64,000 nucleotides of DNA from Streptococcus oricebi (GTDB taxonomy: Bacteria > Bacillota > Bacilli > Lactobacillales > Streptococcaceae), in contig NZ_PRDG01000001.1 of NCBI RefSeq assembly GCF_017883985.1, positions 385,771-449,770 of the forward strand, read 5' to 3'. Each line of letters opens with the position of its first letter. Position 1 is the stretch's first letter. This document shows positions 27,439 to 37,272 of this stretch, piece by piece. The position numbers were made by a program, and so were the translations under genes. The notes beneath the pieces were generated by a model, which did not search any database, was not told the origin of the DNA, and saw only the letters and a program-made list of their open reading frames with translations.

Positions 27439-28401
27439 ATGAAACACATGAAAAAAATCTTACTTTCGATCCTGACAGCCCTGGCTGTGGTCCTTCTTGT
27501 TGCTTGTTCTACTAACAATGAGAAGAATACCAACAGTGGAAAAACTGCAGACAAGGTTACCATCAAAGACTCCCAGGGCGATACCCAGGTCCCTAGCAAT
27601 CCCAAGAAGATTGTCGTCTTTGATCTAGGAGCCCTAGATACCATTCGTAACCTGGGAAAGGTTGATAGCATTGCCGGCATGCCGACCGAAACTGTACCAG
27701 CCTATCTCAAGGATTTGCCAAAGAGCATCAAAAATGTCGGAACTATGAAGGAACCAGACCTTGATGCCATTGAGGAATTGCAACCTGATTTGATTATCGC
27801 TTCTCCTCGGACAGCTGAATACCTATCCAAGTTCAAGGAAATCACCCCAACCATCCTCTTTAAGTCCAGCGAGAAGGACTACTGGGGCTCCACCAAGACC
27901 AACATTCTTTCACTAGCCAGCCTCTTTGGTGATGATGCTAAAAAGAAAGCCCAGTCTGAACTGGACAGCCTTGATAAGGAAATCGAAACAGTAGCCAGCG
28001 CCAACGAAAAGTCAGACAAAAAAGCTTTAACCCTCATGTTGAATGAAGGCTCCATGTCAGCCTTCGGTGCCAAGTCTCGCTTCTCCTTCCTCTACGATAG
28101 CTTGAAATTCAAGGCACCTGATGTCAAAATTGAAGACTCCAAGCATGGCCAAGAAATTAGTTTTGAAGGAGTCAAGGAAATCAATCCAGACCTTATCTTT
28201 GTCGTCAATCGGACCCTAGCTATCGGTGGAGATAACTCTTCCAACGAAGGCATTCTCGACAACGCCCTTATCCAGGAAACCCAGGCGGCTAAGGACAAAA
28301 AGATTGTCAACCTCACTTCCGACCTCTGGTATCTGAGTGGCGGGGGACTAGAGTCCACCAAACTGATGATTCAAGATGTCAAGGACCTGGCTGGAAAATA
28401 A
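27439..28401 (+). CDS. Siderophore-binding lipoprotein (YclQ/FatB-like)
   Basis: 320 aa. A lipoprotein signal with lipobox LLVAC (Cys at about residue 21) and a Ser/Asn linker precede a class III periplasmic-binding domain. It has RNLGKVDSIAGMPTETVP early, PDLIIASPRTAEY in the middle and the long connecting helix around 190. The sequence layout is that of YclQ/FatB, binders of catecholate siderophores such as petrobactin. Whether this strain takes up a host, xeno- or synthetic siderophore is unknown. GGAGG precedes the ATG. Confidence 0.88.
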   Translation: MKHMKKILLSILTALAVVLLVACSTNNEKNTNSGKTADKVTIKDSQGDTQVPSNPKKIVVFDLGALDTIRNLGKVDSIAGMPTETVPAYLKDLPKSIKNVGTMKEPDLDAIEELQPDLIIASPRTAEYLSKFKEITPTILFKSSEKDYWGSTKTNILSLASLFGDDAKKKAQSELDSLDKEIETVASANEKSDKKALTLMLNEGSMSAFGAKSRFSFLYDSLKFKAPDVKIEDSKHGQEISFEGVKEINPDLIFVVNRTLAIGGDNSSNEGILDNALIQETQAAKDKKIVNLTSDLWYLSGGGLESTKLMIQDVKDLAGK

Positions 28402-28434
28402 GGCTAGAGCTTAAAGCAACTTATGCTATAAAAG

Positions 28435-28470
28435 AAAATCAGATGTTCCTATCGTGAACACCTGATTTTT
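28435..28470 (+). terminator. Intrinsic terminator of the siderophore operon
   Basis: AAAATCAG-TGTTC pairs with GAACA-CTGATTTT (one internal mismatch), followed by TTATTTTTTT, 33 bases after the lipoprotein stop. Confidence 0.9.
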
Positions 28471-28572
28471 TATTTTTTTCTTGTAGCCGAGGGGCTAGCA
28501 AGATTTGCTTGCTATTGATTTGAGCCTGTCTTTTCTCCTATCCCAGATACTGGTCAGTAAGGGGCCTATTGG

Positions 28573-30243
28573 CTACTTACTTTCTGTCTTTTTCAAAAGT
28601 TCCCGCGCCTGGGTCAGGGCAGCTTGGGTCACATCTTGACCAGCTAACATCTTGGCAATTTCGTCCACTCGTTCAGCCTGGCTCAAAAGGCGAACTTGAG
28701 AAACTGTTGAGTGGGCATCTGAAATCTTTTCGATATAGAATTGATAATCGGCAACAGCCACAACCTGGGGTAGGTGGGAGATAGCCAAGACTTGCCCATG
28801 GCTAGCAATCTTATGGATTTTCTGGGCAATGGCCTGAGCCACCCGGCCTGAAACACCAGTATCTACCTCATCAAAGACGATAGAGGTCTTGCCTTCCTGA
28901 CGAGCAAAGGCAGACTTAATAGCCAACATCAAGCGGGAAAGTTCCCCACCTGAGGCCACCTTTACCAAGGGCTTAAAATCTTCTCCTGGATTGGTTGAGA
29001 TATAAAACTCTATCTGCTCATTTCCCTCACGATTGAACTTACCCTGTTGGAAACGAACTTGAAAGTCTGCCTTTTCCATATAGAGATCTTGCAATTCTTG
29101 CTTGATTTCTGCTTCCAGCATTTGGGCCAAGCCATGCCTAGCCTGACTAAGATTTTTAGCCAGCCCTAATAAGACCTGCTCTTCTTTCTTTAACTCTAAC
29201 TCCAAATCTTCTGAGGAGAGGTTGTTGGCTGTGAGAAGGCTGTACTCTCGGCTAATCTGCTGGTAGTAGTCCCGAACGTCATCTACCTGCCCGCCGTATT
29301 TTCTAGTGATACTATTAAGGAGGTCCAAGCGATTTTCGACCTGAAAGAGGCGACCACTGTCAAAATCAGCAGAGCCAGCTAAATCTTCCAAGTCCTTGCC
29401 CACCTCTTCCAAGATATAATAGCCTTCAGCCAGATTTTGGGCCAGGGTTTGGTAGGTCGGATCATAGTCGGAAATAGAGTCTAACTCATTCATGGCCGAC
29501 CGAAGATTGGCCAGACTGGAAAAGTCCTCATTGTCCAGGAGACTATAGGCACCCCTTAGGGTATCACTAATCTGCTTATGATGACGGAGCTTTTCTAGTT
29601 CCTGCTCCAGGCTTTTATCCTCGGCTGGCTTTAAATCAGCCGCCTCAATTTCAGCCATTTGATACTCCAACATCTCAATCCGAGCCTTGTGCTCCAGCTG
29701 GTTTTTCTGCTGGCCAATCAAGCTCTTGCGCAGCTGGCGATAGCTTTCAAAACTAGCCTGATAGGCAGCCTTTAAGTCAACAAACTCTTGATTTCCAAAG
29801 GCATCGAGCAAGCGACCATGTAGCTGGGGGCGCATCAACTCTTCCTGGTCGTGCTGGCCGTGGATATCAACCAAGTACTGGCCTACTGCCCGCAAAACGG
29901 AGAGGTTGACCATTTGACCATTGATTCGGCTAACACTGCGACCATTTTGGAGAATTTCCCGCCGGATAATCAGCTCATCGGTCACCTCCAGGCCCTGCTC
30001 CAGCAAAAGCTCTTGGAGCAAGGGATTGGGCTCAATGGTGAAAAGCCCCTCAATCTCGGCTTTCTTGGCTCCATGACGAATGACATCTAGGGTAGCTCGA
30101 CTGCCCAGCATCATATTCATAGCATCAATAATAATGGATTTCCCTGCTCCCGTTTCTCCAGTCAGGACAGTCATGCCCTGCTCAAAATGCAGGTTGATTT
30201 CTTCAATAATGGCAAAATTTTTGATTGAAATTTCAAGTAACAT
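28573..30243 (-). CDS. recN: DNA repair protein RecN
   Basis: 556 aa SMC-like ATPase acting in double-strand break repair. Walker A GETGAGKS (about 30-37), a long central coiled coil (about 150-370), the signature SGGELSRLMLA, and Walker B IVFDEVDTGVSG. It is the last gene of the xseA-to-recN operon, starting eight bases after argR. Confidence 0.96.
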   Translation of the reverse strand: MLLEISIKNFAIIEEINLHFEQGMTVLTGETGAGKSIIIDAMNMMLGSRATLDVIRHGAKKAEIEGLFTIEPNPLLQELLLEQGLEVTDELIIRREILQNGRSVSRINGQMVNLSVLRAVGQYLVDIHGQHDQEELMRPQLHGRLLDAFGNQEFVDLKAAYQASFESYRQLRKSLIGQQKNQLEHKARIEMLEYQMAEIEAADLKPAEDKSLEQELEKLRHHKQISDTLRGAYSLLDNEDFSSLANLRSAMNELDSISDYDPTYQTLAQNLAEGYYILEEVGKDLEDLAGSADFDSGRLFQVENRLDLLNSITRKYGGQVDDVRDYYQQISREYSLLTANNLSSEDLELELKKEEQVLLGLAKNLSQARHGLAQMLEAEIKQELQDLYMEKADFQVRFQQGKFNREGNEQIEFYISTNPGEDFKPLVKVASGGELSRLMLAIKSAFARQEGKTSIVFDEVDTGVSGRVAQAIAQKIHKIASHGQVLAISHLPQVVAVADYQFYIEKISDAHSTVSQVRLLSQAERVDEIAKMLAGQDVTQAALTQARELLKKTESK

Positions 30244-30251
30244 AAACTAAC

Positions 30252-30683
30252 CTACCAATGACGAATCCGTTCGTAAATCTTTTTAGCATCCTGATTAGAA
30301 GGACTAATTATCAAAATGCTATCATTGTCTGCTAAAATACTAAAGATTTCCTCGCGAAACCTACCCAGCAAATGACGCTTGACCAGGGTACTACTACCTG
30401 GAATCAGGGTCAAGTTAATCATATTTTCCTGGAGGGCATGAGAGAGGACATTTTTTTCCACCAAGTCTAGACTACTGGCGATACTCTTGGGTAGCTCATA
30501 GATGTAGGTATTGTCCTTGAGGGGGATTTTGACAATGCCCAACTCTCGAATATCTCGAGAAACCGTCGCTTGAGTGGCTGAAAGTCCAGCCTCGCGTAGG
30601 TGCTCGACAATCTCCTCCTGGGTCTTGACAGCATGACGGTCGACAAAGCGACGAATCCGTTCTAAGCGTTCTTTTTTATTCAT
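30252..30683 (-). CDS. argR: Arginine repressor ArgR/AhrC
   Basis: 143 aa. The N-terminal winged helix (ATVSRDIRELGIVKI) binds ARG operators. The C-terminal domain (about 75-143) hexamerises and binds arginine (GSSTLVKRHLL, ADNDSILII). ATG 30683 has AAGGAG and overlaps the stop of tlyA; the longer frame to 30713 lies inside tlyA. argR next to recN is a conserved Gram-positive linkage. Confidence 0.93.
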   Translation of the reverse strand: MNKKERLERIRRFVDRHAVKTQEEIVEHLREAGLSATQATVSRDIRELGIVKIPLKDNTYIYELPKSIASSLDLVEKNVLSHALQENMINLTLIPGSSTLVKRHLLGRFREEIFSILADNDSILIISPSNQDAKKIYERIRHW

Positions 30684-31491
30684 CCTTAAACTCCTTGTGT
30701 GCTTTTTCAACAATCTGCTCTAAAGGCGTCTGCAAGAGATTTTCTGTCTGCTGATTTTTTTCTAGATAGGCCAAAAATTCAATATTGCCCTGACCTCCCT
30801 GAATGGGAGAAAAATCCAATCCCTTGAGCGAAAAACCCGCAGCTAGACTAAAGTCCAAGGTCTGCTTTAGGACCTGGAGATGGACCTTGGGGTCCTTGAC
30901 AATCCCATTTTTCCCAACCTGCTTGCGGCCCGCCTCAAACTGGGGTTTAATCAGGGCAACAACCCGACCTCCTTCAGCCAGGACTTGAGCTAGGGCTGGT
31001 AAAATCAGGCTGAGAGAAATAAAACTTACATCAATTGTTGCAAACTGGGGCTCTCGCTCAAAGTCAGAAGCCTGGGCATAGCGGAAGTTAAACTGCTCCA
31101 TACTCTTGACCTTGGGGTCCTGGCGCAATTTCCAGGCTAGCTGATTGGTCCCAACATCGACTGCATAGACCAGGCTAGCTCCATTTTGCAACATGACATC
31201 GGTAAAACCGCCCGTAGAGGCACCGATATCTAAGGCCACCTTGTCCTCGACCGATAAGTCAAAAATAGCCAGGGCCTTGGCTAATTTCAGGCCCCCTCGA
31301 CTGACATAGGGAAGTTTTTCCCCCTTGACCTTTAGTTCCAGACCAGCATCAATCTTCTCACCAGGCTTGTCAAAACGCTGGCCGCTAACTACCGAAACGA
31401 CCAGGCCCGCCATCACGCCTCGCTTGGCCTGCTCGCGAGTCTCAAATAAGCCCTGCTTATAGGCTAGAACATCTACTCTTTCTTTAGTCAT
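30676..31491 (-). CDS. tlyA: TlyA-family rRNA methyltransferase (hemolysin-like)
   Basis: 271 aa. An S4 RNA-binding domain (about 4-65) is followed by an FtsJ-type SAM methyltransferase (LDIGASTGGFTDVML; catalytic-type Lys in IKPQFEAG). TlyA proteins 2'-O-methylate rRNA; the hemolysin label is historical. It overlaps both ispA and argR by about eight bases. Confidence 0.92.
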   Translation of the reverse strand: MTKERVDVLAYKQGLFETREQAKRGVMAGLVVSVVSGQRFDKPGEKIDAGLELKVKGEKLPYVSRGGLKLAKALAIFDLSVEDKVALDIGASTGGFTDVMLQNGASLVYAVDVGTNQLAWKLRQDPKVKSMEQFNFRYAQASDFEREPQFATIDVSFISLSLILPALAQVLAEGGRVVALIKPQFEAGRKQVGKNGIVKDPKVHLQVLKQTLDFSLAAGFSLKGLDFSPIQGGQGNIEFLAYLEKNQQTENLLQTPLEQIVEKAHKEFKDE

Positions 31492-32359
31492 TTAATTTTA
31501 AACCTTCTATCATTTGGCGGATTACCTGCCCCTTAAAAGTGCTAGTCTGCTCTAGCTGGGTCAATAGACCCAAGACCCGCTCCAGCAGTTGATCCAGAAA
31601 TTGCTGGGCCTCTCCAAGGCCCAAGAGGGCTGGATAGGTGGACTTGGCCGCAGTCAAATCTTTTTTGGGAGTCTTACCCAACTGGTCAAAATTGGCCGTC
31701 ACATCTAGAATATCATCCCTAACTTGGAAAGCCAGGCCCAATAATTGGCCGGCTTCAATCAAGCCAGCCCGATCACTAGAGTCAAGCTCAGCTAAAATAG
31801 CTGCCGCTAGAAAAGGGTAGGCCAGGAGCTTGCCAGTCTTATGGGCATGAATGGCCTGTAAATCTTCCAGACTACTCTGGCTATTCTCCCCTTCCATATC
31901 CAGGACCTGGCCTGCGACCATGCCAAAACTTCCGGCCGCTTCTGACAGACTAGCCAGGAGCTCCACCTTGATCTGGCTAGGCAAATCTGCTCTCGCCACC
32001 AGGGCAAAGGGGTCCAAAAAGAGGCTGTCCCCTGCTAGAATAGCTAGGGCCTCGCCAAATTTCTTATGGTTGGTTAGCCGGCCCCTGCGGTAGTCATCAT
32101 CATCCATGGCTGGCAAATCATCATGAATCAGGCTGCCTGTATGAATCAACTCCAGGGCTGCTGCTAGCTGAAAATGGGCCAGCTGCAAGTCCAGCCCCAA
32201 AGCCTCAAGCAACTCTAGCAAAAGCAGGGGACGAAGTCGCTTGCCACCAGCCTCTACCGAATACAAAATAGCCTCAATCAGGCTGGGAGCTACTTGCTTG
32301 TCCCCATAAAAATCATGGATGACTTGTTCTAAACGCTGGATTTTTTCTGCTTTTTTCAT
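31484..32359 (-). CDS. ispA: Polyprenyl (farnesyl/geranylgeranyl) diphosphate synthase
   Basis: 291 aa trans-prenyltransferase. First Asp-rich motif [10 protein letters not shown] and second DDILD bind Mg-diphosphate; [10 protein letters not shown] is the IPP-binding block. It makes the short allylic diphosphate for undecaprenyl and quinone-type lipids. Coupled by overlap to xseB (upstream) and tlyA (downstream). Confidence 0.94.
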   Translation of the reverse strand: MKKAEKIQRLEQVIHDFYGDKQVAPSLIEAILYSVEAGGKRLRPLLLLELLEALGLDLQLAHFQLAAALELIHTGSLIHDDLPAMDDDDYRRGRLTNHKKFGEALAILAGDSLFLDPFALVARADLPSQIKVELLASLSEAAGSFGMVAGQVLDMEGENSQSSLEDLQAIHAHKTGKLLAYPFLAAAILAELDSSDRAGLIEAGQLLGLAFQVRDDILDVTANFDQLGKTPKKDLTAAKSTYPALLGLGEAQQFLDQLLERVLGLLTQLEQTSTFKGQVIRQMIEGLKLND

Positions 32360-32568
32360 TCCATTTCCGTCTCGCTACCGTCAGCCTGCATAACCTTAAC
32401 CAGAGTTTTTTCAGCCTGATTAAGGGTCTCTTGCAAATCCTTAGACAGCTTCATTCCCTTTTGAAATTCACTAATGGCGTCTTCTAGGGCCACATCACCC
32501 TTTTCCAACTTTTCTACAATCGCTTCTAATTCTGCTAAATTTTCTTCAAATTTCTTTTCTTTGGACAT
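32356..32568 (-). CDS. xseB: Exodeoxyribonuclease VII small subunit
   Basis: 70 aa, helical, with the family core [33 protein letters not shown] truncated here in my citation to its ends FEENLAELE and EFQKGM. It overlaps xseA by 23 bases and ispA by 4, so subunits are produced together. Confidence 0.95.
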   Translation of the reverse strand: MSKEKKFEENLAELEAIVEKLEKGDVALEDAISEFQKGMKLSKDLQETLNQAEKTLVKVMQADGSETEME

Positions 32569-33886
32569 CTTTTACCTCTACTTCTACTTGACCATCACGC
32601 ATGATTAAACGCAGCTGGTCCTTTTTCTCTATTTTCTCGACCGAGTCTAGAACTCCCTCTCCCTTTTGAACCAGGGCATAGCCTCTGGCCACAATCCGAC
32701 TCGTGTCCAGGGTCAAGAGGGTCTCAGACAAGTGCTTGAATTGGTCTAGCTTTTGATCATAAATCAGGGCCATATTGCTACGCAGAAGGCGCTCTAACCG
32801 TTCCAACTGATCCTGACCAAGCTTTAGGGAAACTTCAGGGCTGAGGGCCCGCAAACGCTGACTCAAGAGCTGCCACTGTTGGTACTTATCCCGATAGAGA
32901 CTTCGCATTTTTTCCAGCAGGCGTAAATCCAGCTGGTTCAACTTTTGTAAATAACCATCATACAGGCGCTCAGGCTGACGGAAAATAACCGACTGACTAA
33001 GTTTATTTAAATCCTGACGATAGCGGGTCAAGCGATTTTTCAGGGCCATAGCCAGACGATTTTCCTGCTGCTGCAAGTGAGCCAGCAGGTCTAATTTGGT
33101 GATTGGGGTGGCTAGCTCTGCAGCAGCAGTCGGGGTGGCCGCCCGGCGATCCGCCACAAAGTCAGCCAGGGTGGTATCCGTCTCATGGCCAACACTTGAA
33201 ATAATCGGAATCCTTGACTCAAAAACAGCCCGGACTAGCGGCTCCTCATTAAAGGCCCAGAGGTCCTCAATCGAGCCACCACCCCGTCCGATAATCAGGA
33301 CATCTAAATCCTCTCGCTCATTGGCCCTGCGAATATTATCCGCTAGCTCCTGGGCTGCTCCTTCCCCTTGGACCTTAGTCGGATAAAGGACCAGCTCCAA
33401 GCCAGGAAAACGCCGATTGATTGTCGTAATGATGTCGCGGATAACCGCACCACTAGGGCTGGTCACTATCCCAATTTTTTTGACAAAACGGGGCAGGGCC
33501 TGCTTCAAATCCGAACGAAAAAGTCCCTCATCTCCCAGCTTTTTCTTTAGTTGCTCAAACTGGATAGCCAAGGCACCAATACCGTCAGGCTCAGCCTTTT
33601 CAATAATAATCGAGTAGCTCCCACCCGGTTCATAGAGCTGAATACGACCAATGACATTGATCTTCATGCCTTCTTCCAAGTCAAAGCCCAACTTTCGATA
33701 GACTCCAGACCAGATGGTAGCCTGGATAACCGCTCCCTCGTCTTTGAGAGAGAAATATTGGTGGTTGGGGCGCTTGCGAAAATTAGAAACCTGGCCAGTC
33801 AGATAGACCCTTTCCAAATAAGGATCCCGCTCAAATTTTAATTTCAAATATTTGGTCAATAGGGAAACCGATAAATACTCTGGCAT
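32546..33886 (-). CDS. xseA: Exodeoxyribonuclease VII large subunit
   Basis: 446 aa. OB-fold at the N-terminus ([10 protein letters not shown]), a catalytic domain with [30 protein letters not shown] and [13 protein letters not shown], and a long coiled coil to the C-terminus. With XseB it degrades single-stranded DNA. First gene of a six-gene operon. The ATG 33886 has GAGAGG, and an extended -10 lies at 33928-33936. Confidence 0.96.
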   Translation of the reverse strand: MPEYLSVSLLTKYLKLKFERDPYLERVYLTGQVSNFRKRPNHQYFSLKDEGAVIQATIWSGVYRKLGFDLEEGMKINVIGRIQLYEPGGSYSIIIEKAEPDGIGALAIQFEQLKKKLGDEGLFRSDLKQALPRFVKKIGIVTSPSGAVIRDIITTINRRFPGLELVLYPTKVQGEGAAQELADNIRRANEREDLDVLIIGRGGGSIEDLWAFNEEPLVRAVFESRIPIISSVGHETDTTLADFVADRRAATPTAAAELATPITKLDLLAHLQQQENRLAMALKNRLTRYRQDLNKLSQSVIFRQPERLYDGYLQKLNQLDLRLLEKMRSLYRDKYQQWQLLSQRLRALSPEVSLKLGQDQLERLERLLRSNMALIYDQKLDQFKHLSETLLTLDTSRIVARGYALVQKGEGVLDSVEKIEKKDQLRLIMRDGQVEVEVKDVQRKEI

Positions 33887-33927
33887 GGGGTTCCTCTCTT
33901 TAAAAATCTTCTATTTATTCAGCCTTT

Positions 33928-33936
33928 ATTATAACA
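33928..33936 (-). promoter_or_regulatory. Extended -10 promoter of the xseA-recN operon
   Basis: The minus strand reads TGTTATAAT about 42 bases before the xseA start codon. Confidence 0.6.
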
Positions 33937-34042
33937 AAAAGCCCGTTTTTTTGCATTTTTTCTCACCGCTTCTGAAAGAAGTTTCAAAAACAAGCATCAT
34001 TCCCCACCTTTTCTGAAATTGTTTTCCAAATTCTAGCTTATC

Positions 34043-34071
34043 TTGAAAACTTCTTCCAAAAAACTTATAAT
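34043..34071 (+). promoter_or_regulatory. Promoter of the PTS EIICB gene
   Basis: TTGAAA (34043-34048), exactly 17 bases, then TATAAT (34066-34071). It is one of the few consensus -35/-10 promoters in the window. Confidence 0.8.
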
Positions 34072-34076
34072 AATAT

Positions 34077-34090
34077 TGTAAGCGTTTACC
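34077..34090 (+). promoter_or_regulatory. cre site (CcpA operator) at the PTS promoter
   Basis: TGTAAGCGTTTACC matches the catabolite-response element consensus except for the last base and covers the predicted transcription start, so CcpA would block initiation when a preferred sugar is present. Confidence 0.82.
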
Positions 34091-34123
34091 TATACCTATT
34101 CTTTCTTTAAAGTGAGGTTTCTT

Positions 34124-35623
34124 ATGAATTTCAAAAAATTCTCAAAACTTGGTCAGGCATTTATGCTACCAATTTCTATTCTCCCCGTTGCTGGACTGCT
34201 GCTCGGTATCGGAGGGGCCTTGTCCAATACCAATACCATTGCCCAGTTCCCAGCTCTGAATAATCAAGTCCTGCAAACTATTTTCACCATTATGAGTACA
34301 GCAGGAAATGCAGTCTTTGCCAATATCGCCCTAATTTTTGCAATCGGTGTAGCCGTAGGTCTGGCCGAGGCTGATAAGGGTACAGCCGGCCTTTCAGCCG
34401 CCGTTTCCTACCTGGTCTTCACCGCTACAATCAGCGGTTACTTGCAGCTATTTGCAGCCAAGGATGCCAAGATTGATACGGGAGTGCTGGGAGCCTTAGT
34501 TATCGGCCTAGTGGTGGTCTATCTCCACAACCACTATCGAAAGATTGAACTCCCTTCTTTTTTAGGCTTCTTTGGTGGACCACGCTTTATCCCCATTGTT
34601 TCAGCCTTTGCAGCTATTTTCATCGCTAGTGCCTTTTATCTCATCTGGCCGCCCATTCAGGGAGGCCTGGTCGTCCTCGGTCAAAAAATAGCAGCCATGG
34701 GGTCAATCGGAAGTTTCTTCTACGGTTTCTTCCTCCGCTTGACTGGGGCCCTTGGGCTACACCATACCATCTATCCCATGTTTTGGTACACCTCTCTAGG
34801 TGGTAGCGAACAGGTTGCAGGCCAGACTATACAAGGGGCGCAAAACATCTTCTTTGCCCAGCTAGCCGACCCTAATCACACAGGCCTTTTCACCTATGGA
34901 ACACGCTTTTTTGCAGGGCGCTTTGCCACCATGATTTTTGGTTTACCTGCGGCCTGCCTGGCCATGTACCACTCCATTCCCAAGAGCAATCGCAAGAAGA
35001 ATGCTAGCTTTTACTCCAGCTCGGCTCTGACCTCTCTTTTGACAGGAATTACCGAGCCGATTGAATTTTCCTTCCTGTTTGTAGCTCCTTGGCTCTATGT
35101 CATCCATGCCTTTTTGGACGGCCTATCCTTCTTTGCAGCAGATTTATTGTCCATTCGGATTGGAAATTCCTTCTCCGGTGGCTTGATTGACTTTCTTATT
35201 TTCGGTGTTTTCCAAGGCAATAGCCACACCAACTGGCTCTTAGTTCTGCCACTGGGTGCTGCCTGGTTTGCCCTTTATTACTTTGTTTTCAAATTCTTTG
35301 TGACCAAGTTTAAGGTAGCCGTTCCCGGCATGCTAGCTGATAATGTAGCTCCGTCTGAGATTAGCAAAAAGAGCAATCTCTACGACCAAGCCCAGGAAAT
35401 CATCACAGCGCTGGGCTCTGCCGACAATATCGAAGATGTGACAGCCTGCGCCACACGTTTGCGGGTCAGTCTCAAAGATAGCAAACTGGTCAAGCAAGAC
35501 CAGCTCAAGCAAATCGGTGCTACTGCCGTCCTTGATGTCCAAGGTGGTATCCAAGCGATTTATGGCAGTAAAGCCATCCTTTACAGCCAGGAAATCAATC
35601 AGATTTTAGGACGCGAAGAATAA
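34124..35623 (+). CDS. PTS sugar transporter EIICB (glucose/maltose/GlcNAc family)
   Basis: 499 aa. The EIIC domain (about 1-400, ten or so helices) carries LGLHHTIYP and TGITEPIEFSF blocks of the glucose superfamily. The EIIB domain (about 415-495) has its phosphocysteine in TACATRLRVSL. No EIIA domain is attached, so phosphate must come from another EIIA. Closest in layout to MalT/MalX-type maltose or glucose transporters; the sugar is not determined. ATG 34124 has GAGG six bases upstream (a GTG four codons earlier is less likely). CcpA control is evident. Confidence 0.85.
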   Translation: MNFKKFSKLGQAFMLPISILPVAGLLLGIGGALSNTNTIAQFPALNNQVLQTIFTIMSTAGNAVFANIALIFAIGVAVGLAEADKGTAGLSAAVSYLVFTATISGYLQLFAAKDAKIDTGVLGALVIGLVVVYLHNHYRKIELPSFLGFFGGPRFIPIVSAFAAIFIASAFYLIWPPIQGGLVVLGQKIAAMGSIGSFFYGFFLRLTGALGLHHTIYPMFWYTSLGGSEQVAGQTIQGAQNIFFAQLADPNHTGLFTYGTRFFAGRFATMIFGLPAACLAMYHSIPKSNRKKNASFYSSSALTSLLTGITEPIEFSFLFVAPWLYVIHAFLDGLSFFAADLLSIRIGNSFSGGLIDFLIFGVFQGNSHTNWLLVLPLGAAWFALYYFVFKFFVTKFKVAVPGMLADNVAPSEISKKSNLYDQAQEIITALGSADNIEDVTACATRLRVSLKDSKLVKQDQLKQIGATAVLDVQGGIQAIYGSKAILYSQEINQILGREE

Positions 35624-35627
35624 AAGA

Positions 35628-35654
35628 AACCTCTGAGACTTTGTCTCAGAGGTT
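35628..35654. terminator. Bidirectional terminator between PTS gene and tfoX-like gene
   Basis: Perfect 12-bp stem AACCTCTGAGAC/GTCTCAGAGGTT around TTT, between convergent genes. Serves both strands. Confidence 0.93.
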
Positions 35655-35657
35655 TTG

Positions 35658-36011
35658 TTACTTTTTGCTAGTGAGTTCATTATTGTAGTCCAAGGCCAAA
35701 TCCAGCCAATAGGACAAGTCCTTTTGTCCTTCGTAATCCAAGTCAAGGTAACCCTGATAGGGTCGACCTTTCATCACAGTGACCTTGACACCCTGCCTTG
35801 GCATGACTTTTTGCTGCAAGTCCTTGCCAATTCTGACCATGACTTCAACTCCGGCTCGACCACTAATGCAGACCGACATTTTCCCTCGAATCATAAAGGC
35901 CAGCCCACCAAACATCTGCTTTTCTGTGACTTCTTCTTCAAAGACAGCCGGTTCTAGCTTTTGCCCTAACAAGCTACGGACTTCCTGCGCTAGCCTTTGG
36001 CTGTAAACCAT
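35658..36011 (-). CDS. TfoX N-terminal-domain protein
   Basis: 117 aa single-domain protein. MFGGLAFMIRGKMSVCIS and the preceding RSLLGQ helix match the TfoX N-terminal family. In streptococci these lone domains have no shown competence role. It is nine bases after the VOC gene and last in the nnrD-araC-VOC-tfoX run. Confidence 0.85.
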   Translation of the reverse strand: MVYSQRLAQEVRSLLGQKLEPAVFEEEVTEKQMFGGLAFMIRGKMSVCISGRAGVEVMVRIGKDLQQKVMPRQGVKVTVMKGRPYQGYLDLDYEGQKDLSYWLDLALDYNNELTSKK

Positions 36012-36020
36012 AGCTTCTCC

Positions 36021-36437
36021 TTAGCTTGTGTAAATATCCCAGCCGATACCGTACTTGTCCACCAGACGGGCATAGTAGCCACCAAACTGGACTTCCAGCG
36101 GCACCAAAACCTGCCCGCCCTCACTCAAGTTGGCAAAGAGGCGGTCGGCTTCCTCTCGACTTTCCGACATCAGGTTTAGGTATTGGTTGGGAATAGTGGA
36201 GACGGGCGCGGCGATTGCTCCAAAAATCCCCGTATCACAGCCGTACAAGTCTAGATTTTCCAGCTTAAGCTCTGACCACAAGACCTTATCCTGAACCTCC
36301 TTAGGAAAATCCACCGCATTGGGCAGGTCACTGACGTGAGAGATGCCTGAAATCTCGCTCTCAAAGAGCTCTGCATAAAATCCCATGGCTTCCTCAGCCT
36401 GATTATTAAAATTTAGAAAAACATTGATTTTTGTCAT
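36021..36437 (-). CDS. VOC/PhnB-like glyoxalase-fold protein
   Basis: 138 aa. FLNFNNQAEEAMGFYAELF and GGYYARLVDKYGIGWDIY are the hallmarks of the PhnB-like branch of the vicinal-oxygen-chelate superfamily, often labelled 3-demethylubiquinone methyltransferase by error. Activity unknown. ATG 36437 has GGAGGAAAG; the frame extends 11 codons back without support. Confidence 0.87.
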   Translation of the reverse strand: MTKINVFLNFNNQAEEAMGFYAELFESEISGISHVSDLPNAVDFPKEVQDKVLWSELKLENLDLYGCDTGIFGAIAAPVSTIPNQYLNLMSESREEADRLFANLSEGGQVLVPLEVQFGGYYARLVDKYGIGWDIYTS

Positions 36438-36466
36438 TTTCTTTCCTCCTAATACTAGTCTAGCAT

Positions 36467-37270
36467 TCAAGGGAGGAATTTTCTTATTCTTAATTGCGCT
36501 TGTTGGACGAGCGAACGTCTCGCTAAGACAGGCAGATTAACTGTAATCGGCGGGTCACTAGGCAAGGGACGGCGCATCAGCAACTGCTGACTTAGCCGGC
36601 TATTTCCTTCAAAAAACAAAGCCTCATCGCTAGCCTGCCGATAATTGTGCTCCAAGACATAATTTTTGGTCAAACGTAAGTCCTCCAGCAACTCACAAGC
36701 CAAGAGATAATATGGACCATCGGGGACATTTTTAAAGGTAAAAGACCTCTGACCAGCCAAAACTGCCCCAACCACCGGTACTTCCTTGGGTAAACGCGCC
36801 TTGAAAAGCCCGACACAGGTCAAGCGAGGTTGGTAATCTGGAGGATAAATGACCTCAACAGTCAGCTCATTTTGGCTAGACAAGTTGGCATCCTGATGCA
36901 ACAAGACCCCCTGCTTTGCTACCTGCTTGGTTAAAAAATCGTAAGCCAGCCGAGATTCTCGCTGATATTTTTTAGGGGAGACGCCTGTGTGCCGCTTAAA
37001 AGTATTGGAAAAACTCCCCAAACTATCATAGCCTGCCTCCAGGGAAGTAGCGGTCACCGATTGCTGTTCCTCCATGATTTCCCGAATGCCACGCCCAATC
37101 CGCAAGGCCTCAATATATTGTTTGATTGTACAGCCCAGATATTTCTTAAAAGTCCGCGACAGATGAAAAGGGCTATAATGAAACTGCTGGGCGAGTTCTG
37201 ACAAGGCCAAATCTTCCTGAAAATGCTGACTCAGATAAGTCGCCACTTCTTCCATTTTTTCTTTGCTCAT
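36467..37270 (-). CDS. AraC-family transcriptional regulator, N-terminal HTH
   Basis: 267 aa. The two helix-turn-helix motifs are at the N-terminus (about 20-105; FHYSPFHLSRTFKKYLG and AGYDSLGSFSNTFKRHTGVSPKKY). A C-terminal domain of about 150 residues lacks obvious motifs (VEVIYPPDYQPRLTCVGLF), possibly a GyrI-like ligand domain. Likely controls the VOC and TfoX genes behind it. Starts two bases after the nnrD stop. Confidence 0.85.
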   Translation of the reverse strand: MSKEKMEEVATYLSQHFQEDLALSELAQQFHYSPFHLSRTFKKYLGCTIKQYIEALRIGRGIREIMEEQQSVTATSLEAGYDSLGSFSNTFKRHTGVSPKKYQRESRLAYDFLTKQVAKQGVLLHQDANLSSQNELTVEVIYPPDYQPRLTCVGLFKARLPKEVPVVGAVLAGQRSFTFKNVPDGPYYLLACELLEDLRLTKNYVLEHNYRQASDEALFFEGNSRLSQQLLMRRPLPSDPPITVNLPVLARRSLVQQAQLRIRKFLP

Positions 37271-37272
37271 CC

